From assembly GCA_041653315.1 (NCBI GenBank), contig JBAZFO010000018.1, positions 1 through 24,159 on the forward strand: a stretch of 24,159 nt of DNA, in the 5' to 3' direction. Source of the stretch: Candidatus Micrarchaeia archaeon. GTDB lineage: Archaea > Micrarchaeota > Micrarchaeia > Anstonellales > JAHKLY01. The notes beneath the pieces were generated by a model. The model was not told where the DNA came from, searched no databases, and worked only from the letters and a program-made list of their open reading frames with translations. Of this stretch, positions 9,314-17,927 are shown in pieces (position 1 is the first letter of the stretch; each line of letters starts with the position of its first letter). The translations under genes and the position numbers were made by a program.

Positions 9314-10983
9314 TAAATCACCGTCCCAACATAAGATGCTAATGCTATCTCGGCCCCACCAAGTATCATGGCGTGCCCTGCAGACGATTCATTCTTACCG
9401 TCAATTAGGAACTTAATCTCGTGAGTACCGGAGCCACATTCAAAGCTCACTTGTTTCGTCTCCATGAAAGCCTCCGCCTCTCCATACATATCGAATGAGC
9501 CTATCTCAACATCGTCAATTAGCACATCCAAAATACCAGCGGATGTACTCTCAGCAGACAGAAATGTTAGGGTATATGAGCCACTCCCTGCAAACTTGTA
9601 CGTTGCCCATACTGCATCCGATGCCGTCACTATTAGTGGACCACATCCATATGAAAAAGCAGTCCAGTCACTCGCGCCGGAAACTTCATACGGAGCATTA
9701 AGGTGTATTGGTATGTGTCCGCTTCCGGTTGTGGACTCATCGATATCTGAGCCCAAGAATCCGTACCCATACCCCAGAGAGTCGTCATCTCTCCGTGGGT
9801 CGAACCACTTACCAAACGACACACCTATGTCGTACCTCGGCTCGGACTTCACCGGGTCGAACGTCCTGGTCCACCCACCTATTGCACCCTCAATCTCGCG
9901 CCCAGAGCGCTTCGACACAACCTTAATTCTATCAAACAGGTCAAGGCCGCAGTGCATTGGAAGGACGGCGCTGGAGCCGCTATTGGCGGCAATTATCTTC
10001 TGCAGCATTGTACTCGCGACAGAGCCGGCCTGTAGATTACTGCCAACACCGGATACATACTCTACCCTGGAGCAGGGATTAAGGTTATACGAGTAAGCCT
10101 CCCGTGCTCGGCCTAAGTATGACGGCGACTGCCATGGAGGAGTTTTGATGATAATCTCATTCGGTGTTACCATGCTTAAAGATTCCGCGGCTACATAGAA
10201 CCTATGTCCTGACCTATCTAAAGTGAACTCCGCCTGTGGAGACTGCGACTGCGTGAAGAAATGGATTGTGTCTTTATTGTTCTCGTCAGGAGGCTCGTTG
10301 CCGACACGCATCGAAGCGTGAGTCATGTCGAGAAGCCTTGCGAGAGTATAGGCCCTGGTGTCGCCCTTCTTGATTTCAAAGGAGTCACCAAGATATACGC
10401 CGGTCCATAGGTCATCCAGGTCGTCATCGAGTATCACAACATACGCCTTGCAGTCCTCATACGGGGCCAGGGTAGATTCCAGTACCGCGGTGATTAAGTC
10501 ACCTACGCACGTTGTCCCATCATCGACATAGGACTCTGTTGCCTCATCCTCACCAAGGAGGTCCATCACTCCCTTGCACTCAAGGATGCATTGCATAGCG
10601 CCCTCGGACTCTATGAAGGTTTGCGTCTTCACATAAAGGGTTGGAGTGTAGGAATACATCGGGCCGTCCCAGGTCTCCACTCCCCAGCCAATCGATAACC
10701 TCTGTCCCTTTAATGTGAGGTCATAGAGCAGCTTGTCATAATTATTGAGTATTATCTTGCACGTATGGGAATAAGGATTGCCCTTCTCGACAACCTTCAA
10801 GATACGCCCACCCTCGTCTCTAACCCACTTGAGACTATCGGTGTTGGTGTTGTGACAGGTGGTGGTATTGCCAGTAGTGGCCCCCGCCGTCCTGAACGCC
10901 ACATCACCGACGTTGATTATCATCGCCGGCTTGACCATTGACGCTTTCTGTGCGTCGAGCAATATCTGCGGTAATGGTCTCAC
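9313..10983 (-). CDS. Tail hub / baseplate-like protein with C-terminal beta-sandwich
   Basis: This 556-residue protein starts at GTG 10983-10981, which overlaps the previous stop (TAGTG). GAGG sits about 8 bases upstream. Residues ~60-400 contain the pattern NPYSHTCKIILNNYD, then alternating beta segments and a DLWTGVYLGDSFEIKKGDTRA stretch. This layout recalls the hub proteins of phage tails (gp27-like ring folds) and proteins in phage tail-tip modules. After a Gly/Ser-rich connection near 405-425, residues ~430-556 look like a separate beta-sandwich of the carbohydrate-binding kind (GSGSYTLTFLSAEST, GTHEIKFLIDG). The overall tail role is inferred from composition and from neighbours, which are an Ig-like protein, a large surface protein and the giant virion candidate. 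It could instead be a head- or tail-attached adhesin. Confidence 0.75.
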   Translation of the reverse strand: MRPLPQILLDAQKASMVKPAMIINVGDVAFRTAGATTGNTTTCHNTNTDSLKWVRDEGGRILKVVEKGNPYSHTCKIILNNYDKLLYDLTLKGQRLSIGWGVETWDGPMYSYTPTLYVKTQTFIESEGAMQCILECKGVMDLLGEDEATESYVDDGTTCVGDLITAVLESTLAPYEDCKAYVVILDDDLDDLWTGVYLGDSFEIKKGDTRAYTLARLLDMTHASMRVGNEPPDENNKDTIHFFTQSQSPQAEFTLDRSGHRFYVAAESLSMVTPNEIIIKTPPWQSPSYLGRAREAYSYNLNPCSRVEYVSGVGSNLQAGSVASTMLQKIIAANSGSSAVLPMHCGLDLFDRIKVVSKRSGREIEGAIGGWTRTFDPVKSEPRYDIGVSFGKWFDPRRDDDSLGYGYGFLGSDIDESTTGSGHIPIHLNAPYEVSGASDWTAFSYGCGPLIVTASDAVWATYKFAGSGSYTLTFLSAESTSAGILDVLIDDVEIGSFDMYGEAEAFMETKQVSFECGSGTHEIKFLIDGKNESSAGHAMILGGAEIALASYVGTVI

Positions 10984-11267
10984 TATAAAACCTCGAAGGC
11001 CCCATCAACAGGCTCGTACTTACTGTCGTTTATCAGCCACGCCTTCCATCGATACCATCCAAGTGGAGAGGTTGTTGGAATTAGATACTGGTAATAATAA
11101 TCACCAGCGCTCTGCTTGTCCATCTCCTGGTCGGTTAACGTCTTCTTCCCAGCAGGGTCCCATATAGAGAGCAATGGTGACGAAGCGCAGTCCGCCATAA
11201 CTCCATCACCTGATGGCGTGTTGTTCACCCTGATATACGCATGTTCACTTTTCTGTATTCGTTCCAT
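10983..11267 (-). CDS. Small Ig-like / beta-sandwich phage protein (94 aa)
   Basis: The ORF starts at ATG 11267, only three bases after the stop of the 895-residue gene. Its own TAG overlaps the GTG of the next gene, so three genes form a coupled block. The 94 residues are almost all short beta strands (AYIRVNN, LLSIWDPAGK, DYYYQYLIPT, GWYRWKAWLIND, GAFEVL). The order D-P-x-G-K, then Y-Y-Y-Q-Y, then G-W-Y-R, is the pattern of small Ig/Fn3-like proteins that phages place beside tail components. No signal peptide or membrane segment is present. It probably binds to or decorates one of its neighbours, and the exact role is not visible. Confidence 0.72.
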   Translation of the reverse strand: MERIQKSEHAYIRVNNTPSGDGVMADCASSPLLSIWDPAGKKTLTDQEMDKQSAGDYYYQYLIPTTSPLGWYRWKAWLINDSKYEPVDGAFEVL

Positions 11268-11270
11268 ATT

Positions 11271-13958
11271 CTACTCCGCAACTCCTATTGACGTCCGGCC
11301 CCGCCCCATAGCGCTGGATGTTCTGCGCCGGTGCAGCAGCCTTCCAGTAATACCCTTGAGTAATTGCTTACCACGGGCAAAGTAAACAGCGATTGAGCTT
11401 CGATAGACCTTAAAAGTGTAAAGGTTTAGTCCATTAGTATCGTACACTTTAAGGCCCCACTGGTCCAAACCATTGTCGAAAACTTTATCGCCATACTGCG
11501 TAAAGCCTACTGTTACAATCTCGAAATCACTAGGCCAGAAGAAAACATCTGCATATATCTGTGTGCAGCATGGAATGTTTTTAGCCTCGTACCCACACAT
11601 AGTATCGTCGCCGGATATTGGGTTTTTGACATTACCTAGGACAATCCCTGCCTGCAAGGAGTTGATGTCACCTAGCGACCACGCACCACCTCCAGGCCGA
11701 GACAAGGTTTGTCGGAACTCTCTAAACTGATACTCTGGATATTCAAGATACGAGATACCCGTCGGGCGAGGTGGTGTTAATGTTTCCTCGTCGCCATACA
11801 CCTCAACGCTATTCAGGATTACAAACGGTTGGGCGGTTGCTGTTGAATCAGACAATGAACCCATTCCCCTACCGGCGATAACATAGTCTTCTAGGTAATA
11901 TCCTGGAGTTACGTTGTTTCCCAGCATTGTGTACCTGTAGTTATTTAGCGCAGCGTTCCATTGGACCTCGTCGTTACTACCATCGCAGTCTTCTTTGTCT
12001 ATATATCCATGCCCAGATTCATCCATATTGGTACCGATATGGATATAGTCACCAGCACAAAGGTCTGCCTTGTACTGCTTCCATGTACCCGGCGCAAATA
12101 CAACACGGCCATACTGCGTCATTGCCGACTCTATCATCGTGTTGGTTGCAATAGCTATTTCGGCATCTGTGTATTCAGTAGGTATATATGGCGACGCTAT
12201 TAGCATTGAACTCCCAGTGGAAGATGCCGCTAAAGTATAGGTTCCTTCTGTATACCACTGCCCGCCAATACCCGGCAAGGAGACATATGTTTTCTTCCCG
12301 GAAGCAACAACAAGCTCGAATGTTCCCGCAGTGACGATTTCTGGATAAAATATCCCCGTCTCTTCTTCTGCATCATAATAAATATCTAACGGCGACTCAG
12401 CTATCTCTCCGGTGACATTAGTGAATGTACCGCAACTATGGCTCACCATAGAGTATTCTTCATATGTAGACTCAACATGTGCCCATGAATTAGACTTATC
12501 CTCATCGGATGAATCATATGTCGCAATCATTATTTGTTTCAAACGGTCCGTGTCTGTTAAAGCACACCTGAACACTATGTCTACCTGCAAGATATCGCCA
12601 CTCATCTTGGTGGTCTTGAGAATATATGAGTCCTTCTTTGTGACCTTTGTCCACATCGTGGCCTTGTCTTCATCTGTTAGGTCGTCTGTCTGCGAGAAGG
12701 TGCAGTAAAGGAATGTAGAACTAGAAACAGTATACGTTGGTGCATCATACAAATAGAACTCATTGTCGCTAACAACATACTGCACTCCCCACATCTTGGA
12801 GTAGGAGGGGCTTGTCGTTGTGCTTGCGCTAACACAACATGGGGATATCAGCTCGGCTATAGCGTTTCCATCCCCATCAGCATATACTTTCTTGCTACCT
12901 GAAACAAAATTCCATGTTCCCGTCAGTGCTTTCATCGGGGTGGTATTAGGATAATGGTCCGTGCTTGGGTTAACATAGCGGAGGTTGGTTGCGTCAGCCT
13001 TTTGTGGTGTATAGAACCACACCTCAGTACACGGATTGTATAGGTTCCCAGACTTCATATACTCGAAGGTGAGACCCTCTGCCCCCTGGATAGACTTAAC
13101 AACAGCTATCCTTTTCCAGTTATCCGCATACCACGCGTTATCTGTTGGGCTTTTAAGAAGATATCCTATCTCTACTTCGTTCTCAAAGTCTGTTCCATCA
13201 CCCCACAACCCATTCATTAATGGCCCAGTCTTCCAGGTTGCGGACGTTCCAGTTAATACTCCAGCGACACCTTCGTCTTCGCCAGTCACGAAACCAGTGT
13301 TGTCGAATAGGTTGTACGCCACATACGAGAACTCCTCGTCAGGGGCATTGGCCCGGTCGGCCACACACATCCAGTTGGCTTTCTCAGACGCCTCGCTACC
13401 GGAGCGAGGTTGGAGTTGGTCATAGGTACCGACTCCGCGGGGATATAACTGCACTCTGGCAGCATTGCGTATCTGTACCGCCGTTCCCCACTCGATAAAT
13501 ACCAGGTCACCGTCTTCGTACCCCACCCATGTCGTCCCGCCATCCTCTGTTGTATACGGAGTGCCGGCGGTGTAGGTCCCGCTCTCGTTATACCTCCACC
13601 CCAAACTACCACCAGAGTACGAAACCACAATCGCATACGTTGCCGAACTCCGTACCTTTATAGATGAGTCCAGGACAACCTCAACGAAGTGTGGGTCAAC
13701 AGATTCCGTGATGTCGTCCGGGTCTATAGCACCAGAGGTTAACGCAGCGCCGGTGGGCTTACCATCTGCATCTGTCGCATATATCTCGACCAGCGCGTCG
13801 GCGTACTCTCCGCTAACATCGACAAGTTTCAGCGACACCGCGGTAAGGACATGAGAGATACCAGGCGTAAATGTTTGAGCCACCGTCCTTGTCGAACTGA
13901 TAAGGGTGGTGGCAGTGTCGTTATATGAGTTGGTTTCAAAGACTTTGTAGTTCAGCAT
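11271..13958 (-). CDS. Large beta-rich surface / tail-fibre-like protein (895 aa)
   Basis: The frame begins at ATG 13958, whose A is also the last base of the upstream TAA. The first ~155 residues form a recognisable beta-sandwich pattern: TVAQTFTPG, VEIYATDADGKPTG, YAIVVSYSGGSLGWRYN and TTEDGGTTWVG. This matches lectin/anchor-type jelly-roll domains seen at the N-terminus of many phage and secreted proteins ('choice-of-anchor'-like). The remaining ~740 residues are Thr/Ser/Tyr/Gly-rich with little helix, typical of fibre, spike or adhesion proteins. The final ~35 residues turn strongly basic (GRLLHRRRTSSAMGRGRTS). Between the portal-side genes and the tail-hub candidate, a host-recognition or virion-surface role is the best guess. 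No hydrolase motif or signal peptide was seen. Confidence 0.75.
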   Translation of the reverse strand: MLNYKVFETNSYNDTATTLISSTRTVAQTFTPGISHVLTAVSLKLVDVSGEYADALVEIYATDADGKPTGAALTSGAIDPDDITESVDPHFVEVVLDSSIKVRSSATYAIVVSYSGGSLGWRYNESGTYTAGTPYTTEDGGTTWVGYEDGDLVFIEWGTAVQIRNAARVQLYPRGVGTYDQLQPRSGSEASEKANWMCVADRANAPDEEFSYVAYNLFDNTGFVTGEDEGVAGVLTGTSATWKTGPLMNGLWGDGTDFENEVEIGYLLKSPTDNAWYADNWKRIAVVKSIQGAEGLTFEYMKSGNLYNPCTEVWFYTPQKADATNLRYVNPSTDHYPNTTPMKALTGTWNFVSGSKKVYADGDGNAIAELISPCCVSASTTTSPSYSKMWGVQYVVSDNEFYLYDAPTYTVSSSTFLYCTFSQTDDLTDEDKATMWTKVTKKDSYILKTTKMSGDILQVDIVFRCALTDTDRLKQIMIATYDSSDEDKSNSWAHVESTYEEYSMVSHSCGTFTNVTGEIAESPLDIYYDAEEETGIFYPEIVTAGTFELVVASGKKTYVSLPGIGGQWYTEGTYTLAASSTGSSMLIASPYIPTEYTDAEIAIATNTMIESAMTQYGRVVFAPGTWKQYKADLCAGDYIHIGTNMDESGHGYIDKEDCDGSNDEVQWNAALNNYRYTMLGNNVTPGYYLEDYVIAGRGMGSLSDSTATAQPFVILNSVEVYGDEETLTPPRPTGISYLEYPEYQFREFRQTLSRPGGGAWSLGDINSLQAGIVLGNVKNPISGDDTMCGYEAKNIPCCTQIYADVFFWPSDFEIVTVGFTQYGDKVFDNGLDQWGLKVYDTNGLNLYTFKVYRSSIAVYFARGKQLLKGITGRLLHRRRTSSAMGRGRTSIGVAE

Positions 13959-14125
13959 TACAAGAACTTATAGCCACTCTCTTTCTTTTGCGGTCTCTGC
14001 TTCGGAGTTAATTTCGGAACCTTCGGCGGCAATAGACTGCCCTGCATCCGCGGGCGCACCGGGGCCGCCGTGCCAGATATCGAATCACTTACCTGCTTGA
14101 GCAGTTGCTTCATGTGTCCAGCCAT
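13958..14125 (-). CDS. Small basic Pro/Lys-rich protein (55 aa)
   Basis: A 55-codon frame fills the space between the portal stop (14127) and the next gene. Its ATG lies one base after the portal TAA, with AGGAG about 11 bases upstream inside the portal gene. Its TAA shares a base with the ATG of the 895-residue gene. The protein starts MAGHMKQLLKQVSDSISG. It then becomes a Pro/Lys/Arg-rich tail (PPKVPKLTPKQRPQKK) ending in GYKFL. There are no membrane segments. The exact fit between two coding regions, with overlapping start and stop signals, is the main evidence that it is real. The role is unknown. It could be a head-tail joining peptide or mainly a coupling gene that passes ribosomes on. 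Confidence 0.65.
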   Translation of the reverse strand: MAGHMKQLLKQVSDSISGTAAPVRPRMQGSLLPPKVPKLTPKQRPQKKESGYKFL

Positions 14126-14126
14126 A

Positions 14127-15767
14127 TTACATCATCTCCTGCTGCGGCATCTGCTGCTGCGCCTGCGGTTGGTTCTGCCCGGACATCTCCGCTGTTATCT
14201 GTATTATCCTGGCGTTCAGCATCTTGGCCTCAAGGAGCTTCGCATCCTTGGAGTCGCCAGTTAAAGTCTCGGCCTCCTGCATCGCCCGGTCATAGGCTCG
14301 AATCAATCTCAGCTCTGGTAGTTCTTCCATCAACCTCTCGTCAGCGATTATCCCCAGGAGCTTCTCGGGGTTCTCTGTCTTAAAGATGTCGCGTACTATG
14401 AAGTCCATCGGCATTCGAGCGTTCATGGCCGCTGTTGCCTTTGTGAACGTGGCCTGCTCCTGTTCCGGGGACTCGACATCGCAGTCGAAGTCGTACCTGA
14501 ACTTACCTTGAAGTGGTAATAGGTCGGAGTACGTAATCTTCTTCTCTTTACCATCGCTGTTAATCATCTCCATCGTGAACTTCCCTTCGATGAATTGGTC
14601 CAGCATTTGAGAGAAGATATCTTTGTACGCCAGCTCCATCGTTAACTGACGAGGCATAAACACTACGTTACGCTGGCCGGAAAGAGTATCGAGGGCCAGG
14701 GCCGACAACTGGAAGTTCAATCCGCCATATTCGTTGTTCGGAATCGTGGCGTTCTGTCTATCCTGGTCCATCATGTTGTAGAACATAGCGTCGGTGTTTG
14801 CCATGTCTTTGATGTCCAGAACCTTGAAATCTTCCTCGGCCAACTGCTCCAGTATCGAACCCCAAGTTGGGTACTCCTTAACCTCGCGACTTTCTGACCC
14901 CTCAGATTTATGAACCAAAGGAGGACGAAGACCTAACATGGCGTGGGTCTTTATGATAGACAGGACATCGTTTATCTCTTTGTTGGTTCCCCGGCAGGAA
15001 TGATATAAGGACTCGCCAATCATCTTCAACCTATTGGCGTTCACCCCACTAATCTTCGGGGATGTTACCACCGGCTTAATTGTGAACGGAGGCCGCTTGA
15101 TATAGTTGCGAGGAGTCCCCTTCTCCTGGTCGGACGTGGACGTTATCTCGTTGCCGTCCTTGTCCCAGAAGTTATAGACATCCCCGTAGTCTCCCTTAAT
15201 CTCTAATCCGTAGGTCGCTGCTATGTCGGCCTTGGGCATCTGCAACGTATTGATGCAGGCCCATGAATACTTCCCGCCAATCTTCTCCCAGTACAAATCG
15301 TAGATGTCGATAGGGAGAATCTCGAAACACAGCTTCCCGTCCTCGTCTTTGTAAATCACATTCCTTGTCGCGGCCCACCCGCGGAGGTTGGTGTAGAAGC
15401 ACATCGACGGGTACACATACGAGTCAATACTGTTAATCTGCAGGTCATTCGCAGAATCAATGACGCCCTTCCACCAGTTCTTTATCATCTCTACCTGTTT
15501 ATCAGGGATGGAAGAAACTATTCTCAGCTTCGGCTCTGCTCGCGACATGATAGAGGTTATCCGGTCAAGGTATGTTTGAGGGGCTGAGGAGGTGACGTTA
15601 TAAACACCAGGGAGCTTTACGTTCTCCAGTTCCCCATGGACACCCTTCATGACGTGGGAGTCTAACAGGTAGATATTGAGGTCGTCATCCCACCTGGTTG
15701 TCAGGGCTTTCCTCTCAGAACTGCCCTTTACCTTACCAACCTTACCGCTGATTTCTTTATAGTTCAT
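14127..15767 (-). CDS. Portal protein candidate (546 aa)
   Basis: The 546-residue protein would form the ring at the capsid vertex through which DNA is packaged and leaves. Evidence: it follows the terminase directly, with an ATGA overlap. The length is usual for portals. The layout is right too: a mixed N-terminal region with TYLDRITSIMSRAEPKLRI, a wing/clip-like beta region around 110-240, a long helical stretch around 380-470, and a Gln/Met-rich C-terminal tail (QPQAQQQMPQQEMM). Early YLDRITSIM resembles the point in many portals where the chain enters the hydrophobic stem region. I see no protease or ADP-ribosyltransferase fusion. The call rests on position and overall architecture rather than a unique motif, and a structure prediction compared with known portals would settle it. 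Confidence 0.8.
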   Translation of the reverse strand: MNYKEISGKVGKVKGSSERKALTTRWDDDLNIYLLDSHVMKGVHGELENVKLPGVYNVTSSAPQTYLDRITSIMSRAEPKLRIVSSIPDKQVEMIKNWWKGVIDSANDLQINSIDSYVYPSMCFYTNLRGWAATRNVIYKDEDGKLCFEILPIDIYDLYWEKIGGKYSWACINTLQMPKADIAATYGLEIKGDYGDVYNFWDKDGNEITSTSDQEKGTPRNYIKRPPFTIKPVVTSPKISGVNANRLKMIGESLYHSCRGTNKEINDVLSIIKTHAMLGLRPPLVHKSEGSESREVKEYPTWGSILEQLAEEDFKVLDIKDMANTDAMFYNMMDQDRQNATIPNNEYGGLNFQLSALALDTLSGQRNVVFMPRQLTMELAYKDIFSQMLDQFIEGKFTMEMINSDGKEKKITYSDLLPLQGKFRYDFDCDVESPEQEQATFTKATAAMNARMPMDFIVRDIFKTENPEKLLGIIADERLMEELPELRLIRAYDRAMQEAETLTGDSKDAKLLEAKMLNARIIQITAEMSGQNQPQAQQQMPQQEMM

Positions 15768-17110
15768 CCGAATATCCTCACGACTTTCTTATTCGCAGAT
15801 GCCTCGGGTCTTGCGTACCCATACTTACAGATTATCTCATACGTAACGGCTTTAATGCCGTGGTTATTGTCGTCTTGAACTCCGATGACAGTTCCGTTGC
15901 GGTCCTTGGCATACGTGTACACTGCAGTACGACCAGTATAAGGATGAGGGCAGCCCCCAAACTCAGAGATAAGGCCGCGACAGCGAGGATGAATAGTAAG
16001 GTGGGGGTGATTTGTGATAGGGTCTGGGATAAGGTATGTCCGCATCCTCTCGATGCCAGCCGCAACCGGAACCTTCTTAGAGCGTAGATTAACCCCTGCC
16101 ATCTTCCGCCATATCTCTGATGCAGGTGTGTCAGGTTTATGTGCAGTTCCGGCAATATCGATAGAACCACCTTTGACATCCTTCCACCACGGTCTCATCT
16201 TACAGATGTGTATCATCTGCTCCGTGGTTTTAAACTGCTCGTACACCTCATCGAAAGCGTGGAAGTAATCCCCGGTCCACTGGCCGGCCTCCACCGCGTA
16301 CCACCCCTTGGAATATCCAGGGTCTACACATATCTCGACGTCATTGTCTTCGACATAATCGACACTTGTAACATGAAGAGTATTCCTAAACTCATGGAAG
16401 ATTCTCCCGGACGGGGGACACGGGATACCACCCATACGCTCATTGAAGAGGTCTGGAGACATGGTAGCCTCAATCCTCTTGAGCAACTCATCCTCTCTTC
16501 CGCCGGGGTAAAGGTTCGTGTTGGTCCAGGAAGGAACCGAGAAGCTCTTCGCCCCCTCCTTGTTCGGCCCCTGCCAGGAATTAAAAAGCTCTGGATACCA
16601 TCCAAGGCTTCCCTCAAAGGTTCCGGTTAACAGGAGCCACCCTCCGTCGCCGGCCCTGCCGAGACGGGCGATTAGTCTCTGAATAACTTCAAAGTCACAT
16701 TGGGCCGCCTCACACACGACTATCCCATGGGGTGAATACTTCGATATGTTCCGCGGGTCCTTGGCGCTGATGGTCGATATAACAACGTCCCCGGCTAAGA
16801 TTATCTTGCCGGGGTTCGTTACTTTAGAAGCGAACTGCAGGACTCCTAATTTATCCGCAGCCTCCGCGATATAGTTGAACTCAGGGGTTGTGTTGTCGTA
16901 GTCGGCACCGACAAGCCAGAACAGCTTGTCCTCCCAGAACCTCCCAATCAACTCCATAGCTCCGACCAGGGACTTGCCGGAACCCTCACCCCCTACCATC
17001 ATCCGTATCCACGCATCACAGTCGTGGACCTGCGATTGAAGCTCATTGGGGTGATAATCGACTTTATCCCAGATTATCTTCTTGCGTTCCGTCAGAGTCT
17101 TTTGGTCCAT
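15764..17110 (-). CDS. terL: Terminase large subunit (ATPase-nuclease)
   Basis: This is the motor that pumps phage DNA into the prohead and cuts the concatemer. Numbering from ATG 17110 (448 aa), the Walker A loop is GGEGSGKS at 40-47. The Walker B strand is IVVCEAAQ at ~130-137, with catalytic Glu134, and the coupling motif is LLLTGT at ~159-164. The C-terminal RNase H-like nuclease shows Asp263 (CVDPG), Asp318 (SIDIAG) and an Asp/His cluster at ~413-417 (DDNNHG). ATG 17110 has GGAAGGTAAGG directly upstream. The longer form from 17158 would add MNYGMLVVIALLRKVR, with a poorer site and more overlap. Either way it overlaps the small-subunit candidate. Odd point: the usual Walker B Asp is Cys133. 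Confidence 0.93.
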   Translation of the reverse strand: MDQKTLTERKKIIWDKVDYHPNELQSQVHDCDAWIRMMVGGEGSGKSLVGAMELIGRFWEDKLFWLVGADYDNTTPEFNYIAEAADKLGVLQFASKVTNPGKIILAGDVVISTISAKDPRNISKYSPHGIVVCEAAQCDFEVIQRLIARLGRAGDGGWLLLTGTFEGSLGWYPELFNSWQGPNKEGAKSFSVPSWTNTNLYPGGREDELLKRIEATMSPDLFNERMGGIPCPPSGRIFHEFRNTLHVTSVDYVEDNDVEICVDPGYSKGWYAVEAGQWTGDYFHAFDEVYEQFKTTEQMIHICKMRPWWKDVKGGSIDIAGTAHKPDTPASEIWRKMAGVNLRSKKVPVAAGIERMRTYLIPDPITNHPHLTIHPRCRGLISEFGGCPHPYTGRTAVYTYAKDRNGTVIGVQDDNNHGIKAVTYEIICKYGYARPEASANKKVVRIFG

Positions 17111-17465
17111 CCTTACCTTCCGCAGTAGCGCTATCACTACCAGCATTCCGTAGTTCATCGAACAACTCTAGGGCCTTTTCACTATCCGTGTTCATTGTGG
17201 CCGACAGCTTAGGCAGCGCGTAGGGGAGAAGGTCCGCGACGAATAGCCTATGGGAGTTAATCAAGTCCTCCACCGCCTTCACTGCAGCCAGGTACTCCGC
17301 TTGTTTCCCTTTCTCCTTTAGCTCCTCAGCCTTCTCTTGAAGCTCACCAATCTTAACATTCAGCCACTTCTCGTTCTGTAACAAGTGAGTGACGAGCTTC
17401 TGCGTGTTGTTGCGGAGGATGGTCCTCCCGTGCTTTGACGACTTTGTAAATCTAGGGTGTGCCAT
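17064..17465 (-). CDS. Terminase small subunit candidate (133 aa)
   Basis: The gene starts at ATG 17465 with a strong AAAGGAG site and ends inside the terminase large-subunit gene. The protein has a basic N-terminus (MAHPRFTKSSKHGRTILRN), a helical middle with a heptad-like charged segment (KIGELQEKAEELKEKGKQAEY) at ~36-56, a second helical part and an acidic, disordered C-tail (GKDGPKDSDGTQED). Position just upstream of TerL, size, and basic helix plus coiled coil fit a small terminase that recognises the packaging site and oligomerises. I cannot see a canonical helix-turn-helix, so the assignment is by context. An alternative is another DNA-binding or regulatory packaging-module protein. 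Confidence 0.65.
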   Translation of the reverse strand: MAHPRFTKSSKHGRTILRNNTQKLVTHLLQNEKWLNVKIGELQEKAEELKEKGKQAEYLAAVKAVEDLINSHRLFVADLLPYALPKLSATMNTDSEKALELFDELRNAGSDSATAEGKDGPKDSDGTQEDNLG

Positions 17466-17562
17466 ATTTCTCCTTTATCTTGTGCCGCAGATAGTCTATA
17501 AACGCACAGACGCAGGCGCATACCGGAATACAGATGGCCAGGTCTATCCAGTTTATTTCCAT
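17452..17562 (-). CDS. Nested small membrane peptide (36 aa)
   Basis: A 36-codon frame bridges two larger genes. Its ATG (17562) lies inside the end of the upstream 98-residue gene, and its TAG (17454-17452) lies inside the start of the small-terminase candidate. GGAG lies about 10 bases before the ATG. The peptide begins MEINWIDLAICIPVCACVC and has one hydrophobic segment (about residues 5-24) followed by a basic tail (RHKIKEKYG). This gives a single membrane span with the positive end probably inside. Four Cys-containing positions lie in or beside the span. It could be a small holin-like or accessory membrane peptide, or only a translational bridge. The precise overlap on both sides and the amphipathic layout support it, but it is short. 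Confidence 0.5.
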   Translation of the reverse strand: MEINWIDLAICIPVCACVCAFIDYLRHKIKEKYGTP

Positions 17563-17849
17563 TCTATCTCTGCTCCCAACTGCGGCAGGATTTGGTATAA
17601 CGCCTGTGCTATCTGCTCGATATGTCTGTGTTCCAACTCTCCGTTACAGTACACTTCATTTACCGCTTCCATCATTTCGTGGAGCCATGTGGTTGTTCTT
17701 CCGGGCTCCTCCATGGATTCAAATATTCTTATCTCTGCGGCATTGGCGGAATGTTGCCCCTGCCTGCCTTCCGTTATGGCAATAGTAGAGTCATATATGG
17801 TTTTGTAGTTATGGCCCCCTATTTGCAGCGGAACTTCTAATGGTTTCAT
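17553..17849 (-). CDS. Metallopeptidase-fold-like protein with HExxE motif (98 aa)
   Basis: The gene starts at ATG 17849 behind a textbook AAAGGAG site and begins MKPLEVPLQIGGHNYKTIYD. The layout is a short beta N-terminus, an AAEIRIFESMEEP strand, then the helix WLHEMMEAVNEVY and a C-terminal helix HIEQIAQALYQIL. This order (strand, then LHE-x-x-H/E-A helix, then a helix ending LYQ-L) matches small phage proteins related to HExxH zinc peptidases of the ImmA/SprT-like kind. Here the motif is HEMME, with Glu where the second zinc His should be, so peptidase activity is doubtful or uses a different metal site. It is the first full-size gene of the late operon. A regulatory or protein-binding role is possible. 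Confidence 0.7.
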   Translation of the reverse strand: MKPLEVPLQIGGHNYKTIYDSTIAITEGRQGQHSANAAEIRIFESMEEPGRTTTWLHEMMEAVNEVYCNGELEHRHIEQIAQALYQILPQLGAEIEWK

Positions 17850-17927
17850 AATCTCCTTTAAGGGTTCAAGGCCAGGCGCTCTAAGGAAGTTTGCAACCGT
17901 CCGTCCGCCGACCCTGGCCCGCCCCCT

